Origin: DATKLX01 sp035542155 | GTDB taxonomy: Bacteria > Chloroflexota > Anaerolineae > Anaerolineales > Anaerolineaceae | NCBI GenBank assembly: GCA_035542155.1 | Contig: DATKLX010000110.1 | Coordinates: 1-17,159 of the forward strand | Direction of reading: 5' to 3' | Length of the DNA stretch: 17,159 nt | Shown here: positions 5,844-13,275 of the stretch, piece after piece | How the letters are laid out: every line of letters begins with the position of its first letter | Position numbering within the stretch: position 1 is the first letter of the stretch | Notes under the pieces: generated by a model | What the model was told of the DNA's origin: nothing | Seen by the model: the letters and a program-made list of their open reading frames with translations, nothing else | Databases searched by the model: none | Translations under genes and position numbers: made by a program

Positions 5844-6224
5844 TCAGGCCGCTGCCTGGTAGAAGATGGGATAGATGGCGCGGAAGAACTTGCCAAACTC
5901 GCGGGCCAGGCGGAACAGCGGCAACTTGCCTTTGGCCGGGTCCAGGTGCGAGAAGTGCATCTCGGTGTAATGCGTCCCAAGGTCGCCGTTGAGCGCGGCG
6001 TGCAGGCTGCGCGACTCGCTGACCGGGATCACCTGGTCTCCGATATCGTGGGGCTGGATGAAGAGTGGAGCGTGGAGATCCCTCACGTAATTCACCGGGG
6101 ACAAAGCCGCCAGACGCTCCCGCAGAGCATCCGGCAGGCGGCGGAGTGCGGCATCGGCCTCGTCCGCATCCCGCACAGTGAGCAGGGCATAGACCGCCCG
6201 CCCCTCCGCGGAGAGGATACGACC
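5844..6224 (-). pseudogene. C-terminal fragment of an alpha/beta hydrolase
   Basis: The frame reads GRILSAEGRAVYALLTVRDA, later LSPVNYVRDLHAPLFIQPHD, then IGDQVIPVSESRSL, and ends in KLPLFRLAREFGKFFRAIYP. This is the second half of a serine-hydrolase fold. HDIGDQVIPVSES carries the usual acidic catalytic residue and the MHFSHLDP region the catalytic histidine. The N-terminal half with the oxyanion loop and the GxSxG nucleophile is absent. Upstream of about 6224 the frame loses resemblance and has no ribosome-binding site, although it stays open to 6326. I infer a 5'-truncated pseudogene next to the IS remnant. It differs from the intact hydrolase at 13276. Confidence 0.6.
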
Positions 6225-6331
6225 CGAGAGAACTGCGGGTGAATGGGAAATCACTGCCAACCTGAGGTGGATTCCATGGTATTCAGGTGATTTCAAAATC
6301 GGGCCCCTAGAGCACTTTCGAGTCAATGTTA

Positions 6332-6380
6332 TTGCAAACTTGGATCAAAGGAGATAATATAATTAAATATTGTAATATTT
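6332..6380 (+). promoter_or_regulatory. Promoter and operator-like palindrome upstream of the sthA-like gene
   Basis: TTGCAA (6332-6337) and TAATAT (6355-6360) are 17 bases apart, each matching four of six consensus bases. Downstream of the -10, AAATATT (6365-6371) and AATATTT (6374-6380) form a perfect palindrome around GT, in the position of a repressor site. The ribosome-binding site GGAG lies at about 6418-6421. Confidence 0.45.
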
Positions 6381-6424
6381 TGTGAGGTTTTACCCTGGCT
6401 CATGGGGAATGGCCGTAGGAGAGA

Positions 6425-7837
6425 ATGGCAGAACACCAATACGATTTGGTTGTCATTGGGTCTGGACCGGCAGGCGAAAAAGGCGCTGCGCGGGCAGCCT
6501 ATGAAGGGAAAAAAGTAGCTGTAGTGGAAAGCTCCGCCGAATTGGGCGGTGCTGTCACCAGCTCGGGTGTCCCAACCAAAGCCCTGCGCGAAACTGCACT
6601 CAACATCTCCGGTTTTTTAAACCGCGGCATTTATGGAGTGGACTTAAGTTACAAAGATACACTGGATGTGCAAACATTTTTGTATCGGGAGCGCCATGTC
6701 CAAAATGCCGCCCAAACCGCAGTGGCTGAGAACCTGAAAAAACACCACATCCGTCTTTATTCGGGCCTGGCCTCATTCGACGACCCGCACACTTTGAGAG
6801 TCAGTTCTTCTTCTGGGGAAACTACGATCAGCGGTGATATCATCTTGATTTCCACCGGTTCGCGCCCTGTCCGCCCGCCAGCTTTCCCTTTTGACCAACC
6901 AAACGTGTATGATTCCTCGACGATCCTGAAGATCAGCAAACTCCCTAAAAGCCTGACGGTAGTGGGAGGAGGAATTGTGGGGTGCGAATATGCCTGTTTG
7001 TTTGGGGCGTTGGGTATCCAGGTCAGTTTGATCCATTCGCAAGAACACTTATTTCCATTCATTGACCATGAAATCTCTTTCCGCCTGCTCAAGAGCATGC
7101 AAGAGATGGGGCTGAATCTTTGGATGAGCGATCGGGTAGAAAAAGTGGAACCGGATGGGGACAATCACGCGATCAAAACATCTTTGAAATCCGGCGCAGT
7201 CATCGAAAGTGAGGCGGTGCTGGTCGCTGTAGGGCGGGTCAGCAACACGGATCTGTTACGGCTGGAAAACGCCGGCGTTCAGGCAGGTGAGCGAGGGTTA
7301 TTGAAGGTAAATGAATTTCTACAAACCGAAGTCCCGCATATTTACGCTGCAGGAGATGTAATTGGGTTCCCGGCTTTGAGCTCGACCTCGATGGAACAGG
7401 GGCGGTTGGCGGTTACCCACGCTTTTCAATTAAATTATAGAACCACGCCAGCCAACCAGATTCCCTTTGGCATCTGGACCATCCCAGAAATATCACTTCT
7501 GGGCGAAACAGAGGAAACCTTGCAGGCGCGAGGGATGCCCTATTTGGTCGGCAGGGCGCTGTACGAGAACAACCCGCGTGGATTGGTGCTGGGTGAAAAA
7601 TATGGGATGTTAAAATTGATATTTACCGCCGGGGATCTAAAATTATTGGGAGTTCACATCATCGGCCAAGAGGCTTGCGAGCTGATCGCCCCAGGCATGA
7701 TGGCGCTTGAGATGAATGCAACTGCACGAGATATCATCGGCCTTTGCTTTAATTTTCCCTCCCTGGCCGACATGTATAAATATGCATCTTACGATGCCCT
7801 TGGTGAATATCGTGAGGGAGTGAGGATGGCGAACTAA
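6425..7837 (+). CDS. sthA: SthA-like pyridine nucleotide-disulfide oxidoreductase family flavoprotein
   Basis: The 470-residue flavoprotein resembles soluble pyridine nucleotide transhydrogenase, which exchanges hydride between NADPH and NAD+ in the cytoplasm. The FAD site is GSGPAG (12-17) with Glu35 after VAVV. The NAD(P) site is VVGGGIVG (179-186). STGSRP (143-148) and AAGDVIGFPALSSTSMEQGR (308-327) are the usual FAD-contact motifs; the latter is close to the SthA form. The C-terminal NFPSLADMYKYAS replaces the His-Glu motif of dithiol reductases, again as in SthA. The redox cysteine loop is absent: GGAVTSSGVPTKALRE (41-56) has neither cysteine and is one residue shorter than in E. coli SthA. 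It is therefore not a lipoamide or mercuric reductase. GGAG precedes ATG 6425. Exact donor and acceptor are unproven. Confidence 0.82.
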   Translation: MAEHQYDLVVIGSGPAGEKGAARAAYEGKKVAVVESSAELGGAVTSSGVPTKALRETALNISGFLNRGIYGVDLSYKDTLDVQTFLYRERHVQNAAQTAVAENLKKHHIRLYSGLASFDDPHTLRVSSSSGETTISGDIILISTGSRPVRPPAFPFDQPNVYDSSTILKISKLPKSLTVVGGGIVGCEYACLFGALGIQVSLIHSQEHLFPFIDHEISFRLLKSMQEMGLNLWMSDRVEKVEPDGDNHAIKTSLKSGAVIESEAVLVAVGRVSNTDLLRLENAGVQAGERGLLKVNEFLQTEVPHIYAAGDVIGFPALSSTSMEQGRLAVTHAFQLNYRTTPANQIPFGIWTIPEISLLGETEETLQARGMPYLVGRALYENNPRGLVLGEKYGMLKLIFTAGDLKLLGVHIIGQEACELIAPGMMALEMNATARDIIGLCFNFPSLADMYKYASYDALGEYREGVRMAN

Positions 7838-7870
7838 CTGGAAGCTTTCCCCGGCAAACCAATCCCTGGC

Positions 7871-7891
7871 CCAGCCGGTTATCCCGGCTGG
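7871..7891 (+). terminator. GC-rich hairpin after the sthA-like gene
   Basis: CCAGCCGG (7871-7878) and CCGGCTGG (7884-7891) form eight perfect pairs around TTATC, 34 bases past the stop codon. There is no T-run after it, so it may be a weak terminator or an RNA 3'-stabilising stem. Confidence 0.4.
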
Positions 7892-7968
7892 TCGCGATGA
7901 CGACAACAATATCGGAGGGAGTTCCGGCGAAGGCTGTGGCTGATCCGTCCACAGGGTCCGCGCTCACC

Positions 7969-10062
7969 ATGCGACCAATCCGCTTTCTGACCTTGCTCTT
8001 GATCATTGTATCCGGACTGCTCCTCACCGCCGCCGGCGACCAGCCGCCCACTCCCGCGCCGCCCCAGACCCGGGCCGATCTTTCGGCGGCCTTCTCCCGG
8101 CGGTTGCAGGCCGCGCCGGGGACCCAATCCCTGGCCCGTGAAGGGCTCACTCCCGAACTGGACTCTGCCAGTCTTAGCCCCGACGGGAAGACCGCTGTGA
8201 TCTGGCTGGGGCTGCGCGAGGATTCGGGGCGCGTGCTGGGGACCGAGCCCGGCCTGGTCCTGGCGCGCCTCACCGGCGCAGGCTGGCAGGTGCTGCTGCC
8301 TGGCGATCCCGGTTGGGACGACACCTTAGCCTCCCTGCCGGATGGGATGCTGCCGTTAGAGCTCCGGCCGGAGCCCAACCGGATCGCGCTGGATGCAAAA
8401 AACGCTGCCGCTGCGCTCACCGGCTACTACCTGCCATATGCCGCGGGCACCGCCCGCTTCCTGGAAGGCTCCATCAGCCACTTCCAATCCATTCCAGAAC
8501 TGGGCTACCCCTCCTGCGCACAGGCCTACTGCCAGTACGCTTACGACTTCACCGATTTCCAGCCCTATCCGCTCCTGGCTTCCAAGGACGGCACGGTGTA
8601 CGGCACGCCGCGGGATAGCTGCTTGAATGGGAGCACGAACTGCACCAACTTTATCGTCCTCTACAACGCCAGCGACCGCGCCTACCAGATCTACCTGCAT
8701 CTCTCCCACGGCACCATCCCCGATAAGCTGACCCCGGGAACGGCCGTCCGGCGCGGCCAGTACCTCGGGGACACCGACGACACCGGCTACAGCACCTCGC
8801 AGCACGTCCACTTCATGGTCACCCAAGACATCTGGAGCGGTGGGGACGGCTATTATTGGGGCCATTCGGTCAAGATCCAGTTCGCCGACGTGGCGATCAA
8901 CAACGGCATCCCGCGCAACTGTTACGAGGTCACCCATTTCCCGATCTACGATGGAGCGACCGAGTGCCTGGGCGATAAATCCGACCCGCGCAACCCGGCC
9001 AACGACTGGTTCACCTCGGGCAACGTGGGCGCTTACCCGCCAACCGGCGCGCTCACCAAACCGGCCGCCGGCGCGACCGTTACCACCGGGAGCAATCCGA
9101 TTCTGGACGCCGGCGCTCTGGTCAGCGACGACGTGGGCGTCACCGCTGTGCAAATGGTCGCCCATCTCAACGGCCAGTGGACCGGCCTGGGTCCTGTCGT
9201 CACGCAACCCGTCCAGCCGGGCAAATACGACTGGGACGTGGATCTCTGCGCCGCCGGTCCGCTGAATGGCCCGCTCGAGGTGGCAGTGCGCGCCTGGGAC
9301 TACGAGGGCAACGTGTCCGCACCGCTCTCTCCGCGCGCCATCCAGGTCGACCACGCCTGCCCGCCGCCCGTCAGCCAGCTCAAACCGGCTGAGAGCTTCG
9401 ATTCTACTGCGGTGCGTTTGAACTGGGATGCCTCCAGCGCCGGGGCCGGGCTGGGCTCGTTCGAGCTGCAGTGGCGGGAAGACCCGGGGATCTGGGACCC
9501 CGCCAATACCCTCACTGTTCCGGGCAGCCTGCGCTCGGCCTGGTTTGCCGGCCAGCCGGGGGGAATCTATGCCTTCCGCCTGCGCGCGCTGGACGCCAAT
9601 GGCCAGCCCGAGCCCTGGCCGGCCGGCGACGCGGCGGAAACCAGCGCGGTTCTACCCGCCGCCTGCGCTCCAGATATCTACGAACCGGACGACGACCTCG
9701 CCCTGGCCAATGCACTGCCTCCCGGCGAATGGGCGCAGCGGAACCTGTGCGGCCCCGGAAACCCCGACTGGTTCCGGGTTGACATCGCCAAAGCGGGTAG
9801 CTACCTGGTCAGCGGCCTTTCACAGAGCGGCGGAGCCGCGGTGAGCATCACTGTATACGCGGAGAATGGCGCGACGGTTCTGTCCAGCGGGAAAGCTGCC
9901 TGGGTGGGGCAAGATGCATTCGCGCGCTTCCTGACCGCAGCCCCCGGCAGATATTATCTCAAGGTCGAGCCGCTGACTGCAAACCTGATCGGCACGAAAG
10001 CGATGTACCAGGTCAGAGTGTCAGAAGTGAAGGATCTCTTCCTGCCGCTGGTAACGCGCTGA
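7969..10062 (+). CDS. Secreted M23-like peptidase with Ig/FnIII and PPC domains
   Basis: From the ATG at 7969 this is 697 residues. The frame stays open to 7897, but the signal peptide MRPIRFLTLLLIIVSGLLLT begins here; no strong ribosome-binding site is seen at either. Residues of about 180-286 form an M23/LytM domain: ASKDGTVYG, YLHLS (H244) and SQHVHF (H279, H281). M23 enzymes cut peptidoglycan cross-links using zinc. The first zinc ligand of the HxxxD motif is Gln189, followed by Asp193 (QYAYDF), so activity is doubtful and a binding role is possible. Next come an Ig-like segment (about 357-463), a fibronectin type III-like domain (about 464-562) and a pre-peptidase C-terminal domain (about 566-690, starting CAPDIYEPDDD). 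The end is LFLPLVTR, a tail common in Chloroflexota exoproteins. Several cysteine pairs suit an extracellular protein. Confidence 0.85.
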   Translation: MRPIRFLTLLLIIVSGLLLTAAGDQPPTPAPPQTRADLSAAFSRRLQAAPGTQSLAREGLTPELDSASLSPDGKTAVIWLGLREDSGRVLGTEPGLVLARLTGAGWQVLLPGDPGWDDTLASLPDGMLPLELRPEPNRIALDAKNAAAALTGYYLPYAAGTARFLEGSISHFQSIPELGYPSCAQAYCQYAYDFTDFQPYPLLASKDGTVYGTPRDSCLNGSTNCTNFIVLYNASDRAYQIYLHLSHGTIPDKLTPGTAVRRGQYLGDTDDTGYSTSQHVHFMVTQDIWSGGDGYYWGHSVKIQFADVAINNGIPRNCYEVTHFPIYDGATECLGDKSDPRNPANDWFTSGNVGAYPPTGALTKPAAGATVTTGSNPILDAGALVSDDVGVTAVQMVAHLNGQWTGLGPVVTQPVQPGKYDWDVDLCAAGPLNGPLEVAVRAWDYEGNVSAPLSPRAIQVDHACPPPVSQLKPAESFDSTAVRLNWDASSAGAGLGSFELQWREDPGIWDPANTLTVPGSLRSAWFAGQPGGIYAFRLRALDANGQPEPWPAGDAAETSAVLPAACAPDIYEPDDDLALANALPPGEWAQRNLCGPGNPDWFRVDIAKAGSYLVSGLSQSGGAAVSITVYAENGATVLSSGKAAWVGQDAFARFLTAAPGRYYLKVEPLTANLIGTKAMYQVRVSEVKDLFLPLVTR

Positions 10063-10071
10063 TATGAACGC

Positions 10072-10126
10072 GAATAGATCTCCTGGCTGGTACTGAGAGA
10101 CTCAGCTTCTGCCTGGAGATCTATTC
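10072..10126. terminator. Bidirectional terminator between convergent genes
   Basis: GAATAGATCTCC (10072-10083) pairs perfectly with GGAGATCTATTC (10115-10126), followed by TTTT. A second small hairpin, CTGAG/CTCAG (10093-10105), sits in the loop. It separates the M23 gene from the convergent Cys-rich gene. Confidence 0.8.
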
Positions 10127-10191
10127 TTTTCAGCTATCCCGCCCGGTTAATTTCTGCATGATCGCTGTATCCCGGGCGCTTGCCCAAAACC

Positions 10192-12207
10192 TTAACGGGG
10201 CTCTCGCCTTGAACGCAGCCCGATGCAGAACGTTTTGTAGATAAAGCTGCCGCCATCGTCTACCAGGCCGGTCGTTAACGCCCGCCTGAAATTGAGCTTA
10301 ACCGTATAGGAGCAGGTCGGCCAGGTCGAAATATTCTCATGCTGCGTGCCGAAAGCGCTGTTTGCGCCCGCCGTACGCGTGAAGGTACCCGAAGGCCACG
10401 AGATGACCGGGGCCGGCGAGGCTGCCGTCTCCAGTGTCAGGCTCCAGGATGCCATCAGCTCGTGATCGGTGGTGTATTCGACGTCCAGATCGGTCGTTAG
10501 CGGGGAGCACGGGTTGCTGGTTCCGCCGCTGTGGAACTGGAGCAGATCCAGCAGAGCAACGACATTCCAGTTATTGATGTGGATCCGCGACAGCGAGTTC
10601 GTAAAGTCCGGCGGGCTGACCGGACCGCCAACCCGGGTCGCTTCAAAAATGATCGCAATATCGACCCCATTCTTGAGGTTGGCGTTCGGGACCTGTGCGC
10701 CGGCACTGACCCCCGGCATGGGGTCGCCGCCCGGGAAGGGGACAGGGGAGTTAAAGCCGATCAACGCGCCATTGAATGAGTTGCCCAGCGCGTTTGGATC
10801 CACCGTGATCCACCCATCCACGTCGGGCACAATCACGTGCGTGGGCGGCGGACCCCATGGAGTGCCGGGAGGAACCACCGGCGGGGGCGTCGGATCGGGG
10901 GTGGCGCCCGAACCGGCGATCATCACGGTCTGGAAGGTCTCCTCGAGCCCCGTCCCGTTGACGTCCCAGAAAATCGTCCGGCTACCGACGATGACCGGGC
11001 AGAGCAGGCTGCCGACCAGCGGAGTCCGGCTGCCGCCTCGCTCGTACAGGAAACGATAGCGCATTCCAATGCCGGGTGATGTTGGCGAATCAGCCGGGCA
11101 GAAGCCACGCAGTTCCAGGCAGTCAAAGAAGCCGTAGTTGGGGCCGCCGTGACTGAGGACAGCCTTATTGGTCAGGCCTGTGCCCGAATCGATATCGCCG
11201 TAGATGTGGAAGTGGCCGACGTGAGTAAACCACGGATGCGGGCGCGGCGGCGGGCAAATGCATACGCAGAACCTCCAGCAGCTCAAGTAGCACAGCCAGT
11301 GGCATAACTGGTGGCAGTAGCGGGTGAAACCCAGCTCCTTGACCAGCCCCGCATAGGCATCCGCATTTTCTGACTCGACCGCATCCACCAAGCGGGCGGT
11401 TAATTCAGGCTGCTTGACCAGGCCGGCCACCGCCCCGGCGAAGGCATAGATTTCATCAAACTCGCGCTCGATCCGCACGGGTGGATAGGGGCGACACAGC
11501 AGCAGGCAAACGCGGACACAGCGCCAGGAACAGATCCACTCACAGACCCAGCGGCAGGAGCCCTGGAAACCTGCCCGCTCCAGGGCCGGACGGACGATAT
11601 CGCAGTTACGGGCCAATACGCCTTTTTCGACGATTTCAAGCGTACCCGGATCAGCCGCCAGGCGGGCAATGAAAGAGCTGGCCTGCTGGATGGCTTCCTC
11701 GAGATGCGGAGAACCGATGAGGTAAAGCGGGTTGGCTGGCGCGCAGAGGATCTCGCATATCAACCGGCAGCGGATGGTGCAGATCCAATGGCAGATGTAA
11801 TGGCAGAACCGCTGCACACCCAGTTTTTCCACGATCGATTGGAAGGCCCTTTCGTCGCGCTCGATCACCGCGCCCACCAGGCTTTCAAGGACTTCCTCGT
11901 CGGCGGTGATCCTGGCAATCACCTCGCCGTATTCGCGCAGGCCGAAGTTTACGGGTTCCTGCGGCGGGGGGCCGCACAGCTCGAAACAGATGAGCACGCA
12001 CTCCTTCGAACACAGCCAGTTGCAGACCAGATCGCATCGGTCGCCGAGCTGGTATCGCCCCAAGAGATCGTGGAAGGTCTCGTAATCCTGCGCGCGAAAC
12101 GACTCGACCAGCAGGCGGAAAGCGTTCTCATCTTGAGCGATCCGGCCCAATGCGTCAGACGTCTGGATCACATCTTGCGTTAGGTCTTGATTTCCAGAAC
12201 CAGCCAT
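10192..12207 (-). CDS. Novel protein with four cysteine-stripe helical repeats
   Basis: I do not recognise this 671-residue protein. It holds four copies of an ungapped 57-residue unit at about 22-78, 99-155, 182-238 and 262-318. Each unit has a 36-residue helix-like, acidic segment (pattern IARLAADPxxLExLVxA…EKLGF) and then six cysteines every fourth residue: C58-C78, C135-C155, C218-C238 and C298-C318, with extra C202 and C316. The core C-x-W-[IL]-C is in all four. Units are linked by Pro-rich spacers. As helices, each set would place all six thiols along one face. From about 325 the character changes to Gly/Pro/Thr-rich, likely beta structure, with a Pro-rich linker near 430-450. There is no signal peptide. 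GGAGG four bases before ATG 12207 fixes the start. It is a single-gene unit with its own promoter and terminator. Metal or Fe-S binding is inferred, not shown. Confidence 0.88.
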   Translation of the reverse strand: MAGSGNQDLTQDVIQTSDALGRIAQDENAFRLLVESFRAQDYETFHDLLGRYQLGDRCDLVCNWLCSKECVLICFELCGPPPQEPVNFGLREYGEVIARITADEEVLESLVGAVIERDERAFQSIVEKLGVQRFCHYICHWICTIRCRLICEILCAPANPLYLIGSPHLEEAIQQASSFIARLAADPGTLEIVEKGVLARNCDIVRPALERAGFQGSCRWVCEWICSWRCVRVCLLLCRPYPPVRIEREFDEIYAFAGAVAGLVKQPELTARLVDAVESENADAYAGLVKELGFTRYCHQLCHWLCYLSCWRFCVCICPPPRPHPWFTHVGHFHIYGDIDSGTGLTNKAVLSHGGPNYGFFDCLELRGFCPADSPTSPGIGMRYRFLYERGGSRTPLVGSLLCPVIVGSRTIFWDVNGTGLEETFQTVMIAGSGATPDPTPPPVVPPGTPWGPPPTHVIVPDVDGWITVDPNALGNSFNGALIGFNSPVPFPGGDPMPGVSAGAQVPNANLKNGVDIAIIFEATRVGGPVSPPDFTNSLSRIHINNWNVVALLDLLQFHSGGTSNPCSPLTTDLDVEYTTDHELMASWSLTLETAASPAPVISWPSGTFTRTAGANSAFGTQHENISTWPTCSYTVKLNFRRALTTGLVDDGGSFIYKTFCIGLRSRREPR

Positions 12208-12265
12208 TTTACCTCCGATTATTTACTTGTTTTTGGTGTTGTTAAAAGAATGGAAACGCATAATA

Positions 12266-12293
12266 ATTATACAAATGACATCAATTAAATCAA
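12266..12293 (-). promoter_or_regulatory. Promoter of the Cys-rich gene
   Basis: On the minus strand TTGATT (12288-12293) and a perfect TATAAT (12266-12271) are 16 bases apart. This places the transcript start about 50 bases before the ATG at 12207. The region is strongly AT-rich. Confidence 0.6.
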
Positions 12294-12385
12294 TAGGGTT
12301 TAAATACGAGAATTTATCTATTTTGAAAAATTCTTTAGGATCTGGCTTGATCGAAGGAGAGAGGTGGGCGCTTTTTTGATCGTTA

Positions 12386-12394
12386 TGGCATAAT
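12386..12394 (+). promoter_or_regulatory. Extended -10 promoter candidate for ppk2
   Basis: TGGCATAAT at 12386-12394 matches an extended -10 element (TGn plus CATAAT), about 54 bases before the ppk2 start. No clear -35 precedes it, which extended -10 promoters tolerate. It is divergent from the Cys-rich gene promoter. Confidence 0.38.
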
Positions 12395-12447
12395 GGAAAG
12401 GAAAAGTTTAGGATCAATTCACCTGGCATTGGAAAATGGAGCGGAAA

Positions 12448-13263
12448 ATGGACTTCAAAACTTTCAAAGTAAAGCCGGGGTCAAAAGTGAACCTGAAGGA
12501 CGTGGATACCAGCGGGGAAAGCCATTTCCAGAATAACAAAGAATCCGGTCTACAAGAGCTAGCGAAGTACAGGGAGGATCTCGACAGGCTTCAAGAAGTC
12601 CTGTATGCCGAACACAAACAGCGGCTGTTAATCGTGCTGCAGGCCATGGACACCGCTGGAAAGGACGGGGTCATCTCGGCGGTTTTTGATGGCATCAATC
12701 CCCAGGGAGTGCACGTTGCCAATTTCAAGGCGCCGACTGGGCCCGAGCTGGATCATGATTACCTCTGGCGCATCCACCTACATACCCCGGCGAAGGGTGA
12801 AATTGTGGTCTTTAACCGCTCGCACTATGAGGACGTCCTGGTGGTGCGCGTGCACAACCTGGTGCCTGAGCAGCGCTGGCGGAAGCGGTACGGCCACATC
12901 AATGAATTCGAGCGCCTATTGAACGACGAAGGCACCACCATCCTGAAATTCTTTTTGCACATCGATTCGGAAACCCAAAAGCAGCGCCTGCTGGACCGGA
13001 TCGATACACCCGATAAGAACTGGAAATTTAACCCGGATGATATCGAAGAACGAAAATTGTGGCCCTCCTATATGACGGCTTATGAAGACGCGCTCAACGA
13101 GACGAGCACGGATTGGGCGCCCTGGTACATCGTTCCAAGCGACCACAACTGGGTGAGAAACCTGGTCGTGGCGGGGGTGGTCGCCGAAACCCTGAAGGAT
13201 ATGAACCTTCAATATCCCAGGCCGGTGGAAAACATCACCCAGTACCGGGCTCAGCTCAAATAA
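12448..13263 (+). CDS. ppk2: Polyphosphate kinase 2 family nucleotide phosphotransferase
   Basis: The 271-residue cytoplasmic enzyme transfers phosphate between polyphosphate and nucleotides (AMP, ADP or GDP depending on class). It is a single-domain PPK2: KYREDLDRLQEVLYAEHKQR, the Walker A loop AMDTAGKDG (66-74 or so) with the PPK2 form GxxxxGKDG, FKAPTGPELDHDYLWRIH, Walker B FNRSHYEDVLV (122-132), the Arg-rich RWRKRYGHINEFE lid region, and the C-terminal WYIVPSDHNWVRN. Length and the VKPGSKVNLKD opening fit the polyphosphate:AMP or class III group, but subclass cannot be set by eye. I chose ATG 12448 because GGAG lies six bases before it; ATG 12436 is in frame but has a weak site. The hydrolase gene follows after 12 bases, so the two are probably co-transcribed. 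Confidence 0.93.
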   Translation: MDFKTFKVKPGSKVNLKDVDTSGESHFQNNKESGLQELAKYREDLDRLQEVLYAEHKQRLLIVLQAMDTAGKDGVISAVFDGINPQGVHVANFKAPTGPELDHDYLWRIHLHTPAKGEIVVFNRSHYEDVLVVRVHNLVPEQRWRKRYGHINEFERLLNDEGTTILKFFLHIDSETQKQRLLDRIDTPDKNWKFNPDDIEERKLWPSYMTAYEDALNETSTDWAPWYIVPSDHNWVRNLVVAGVVAETLKDMNLQYPRPVENITQYRAQLK

Positions 13264-13275
13264 GTTGGAGAACTC

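Noticed and set aside
8356..9354. Minus-strand open frame of 332 residues
   Set aside because: It is antisense to the M23-like gene, with no motif and no ribosome-binding site worth noting.
2441..12207. A copper-handling system made of the P-type ATPase and the Cys-rich protein
   Set aside because: The ATPase lacks the CPx motif and metal-binding domains of copper pumps. More than 5 kb of unrelated genes and remnants lie between the two, and the two are not co-transcribed.
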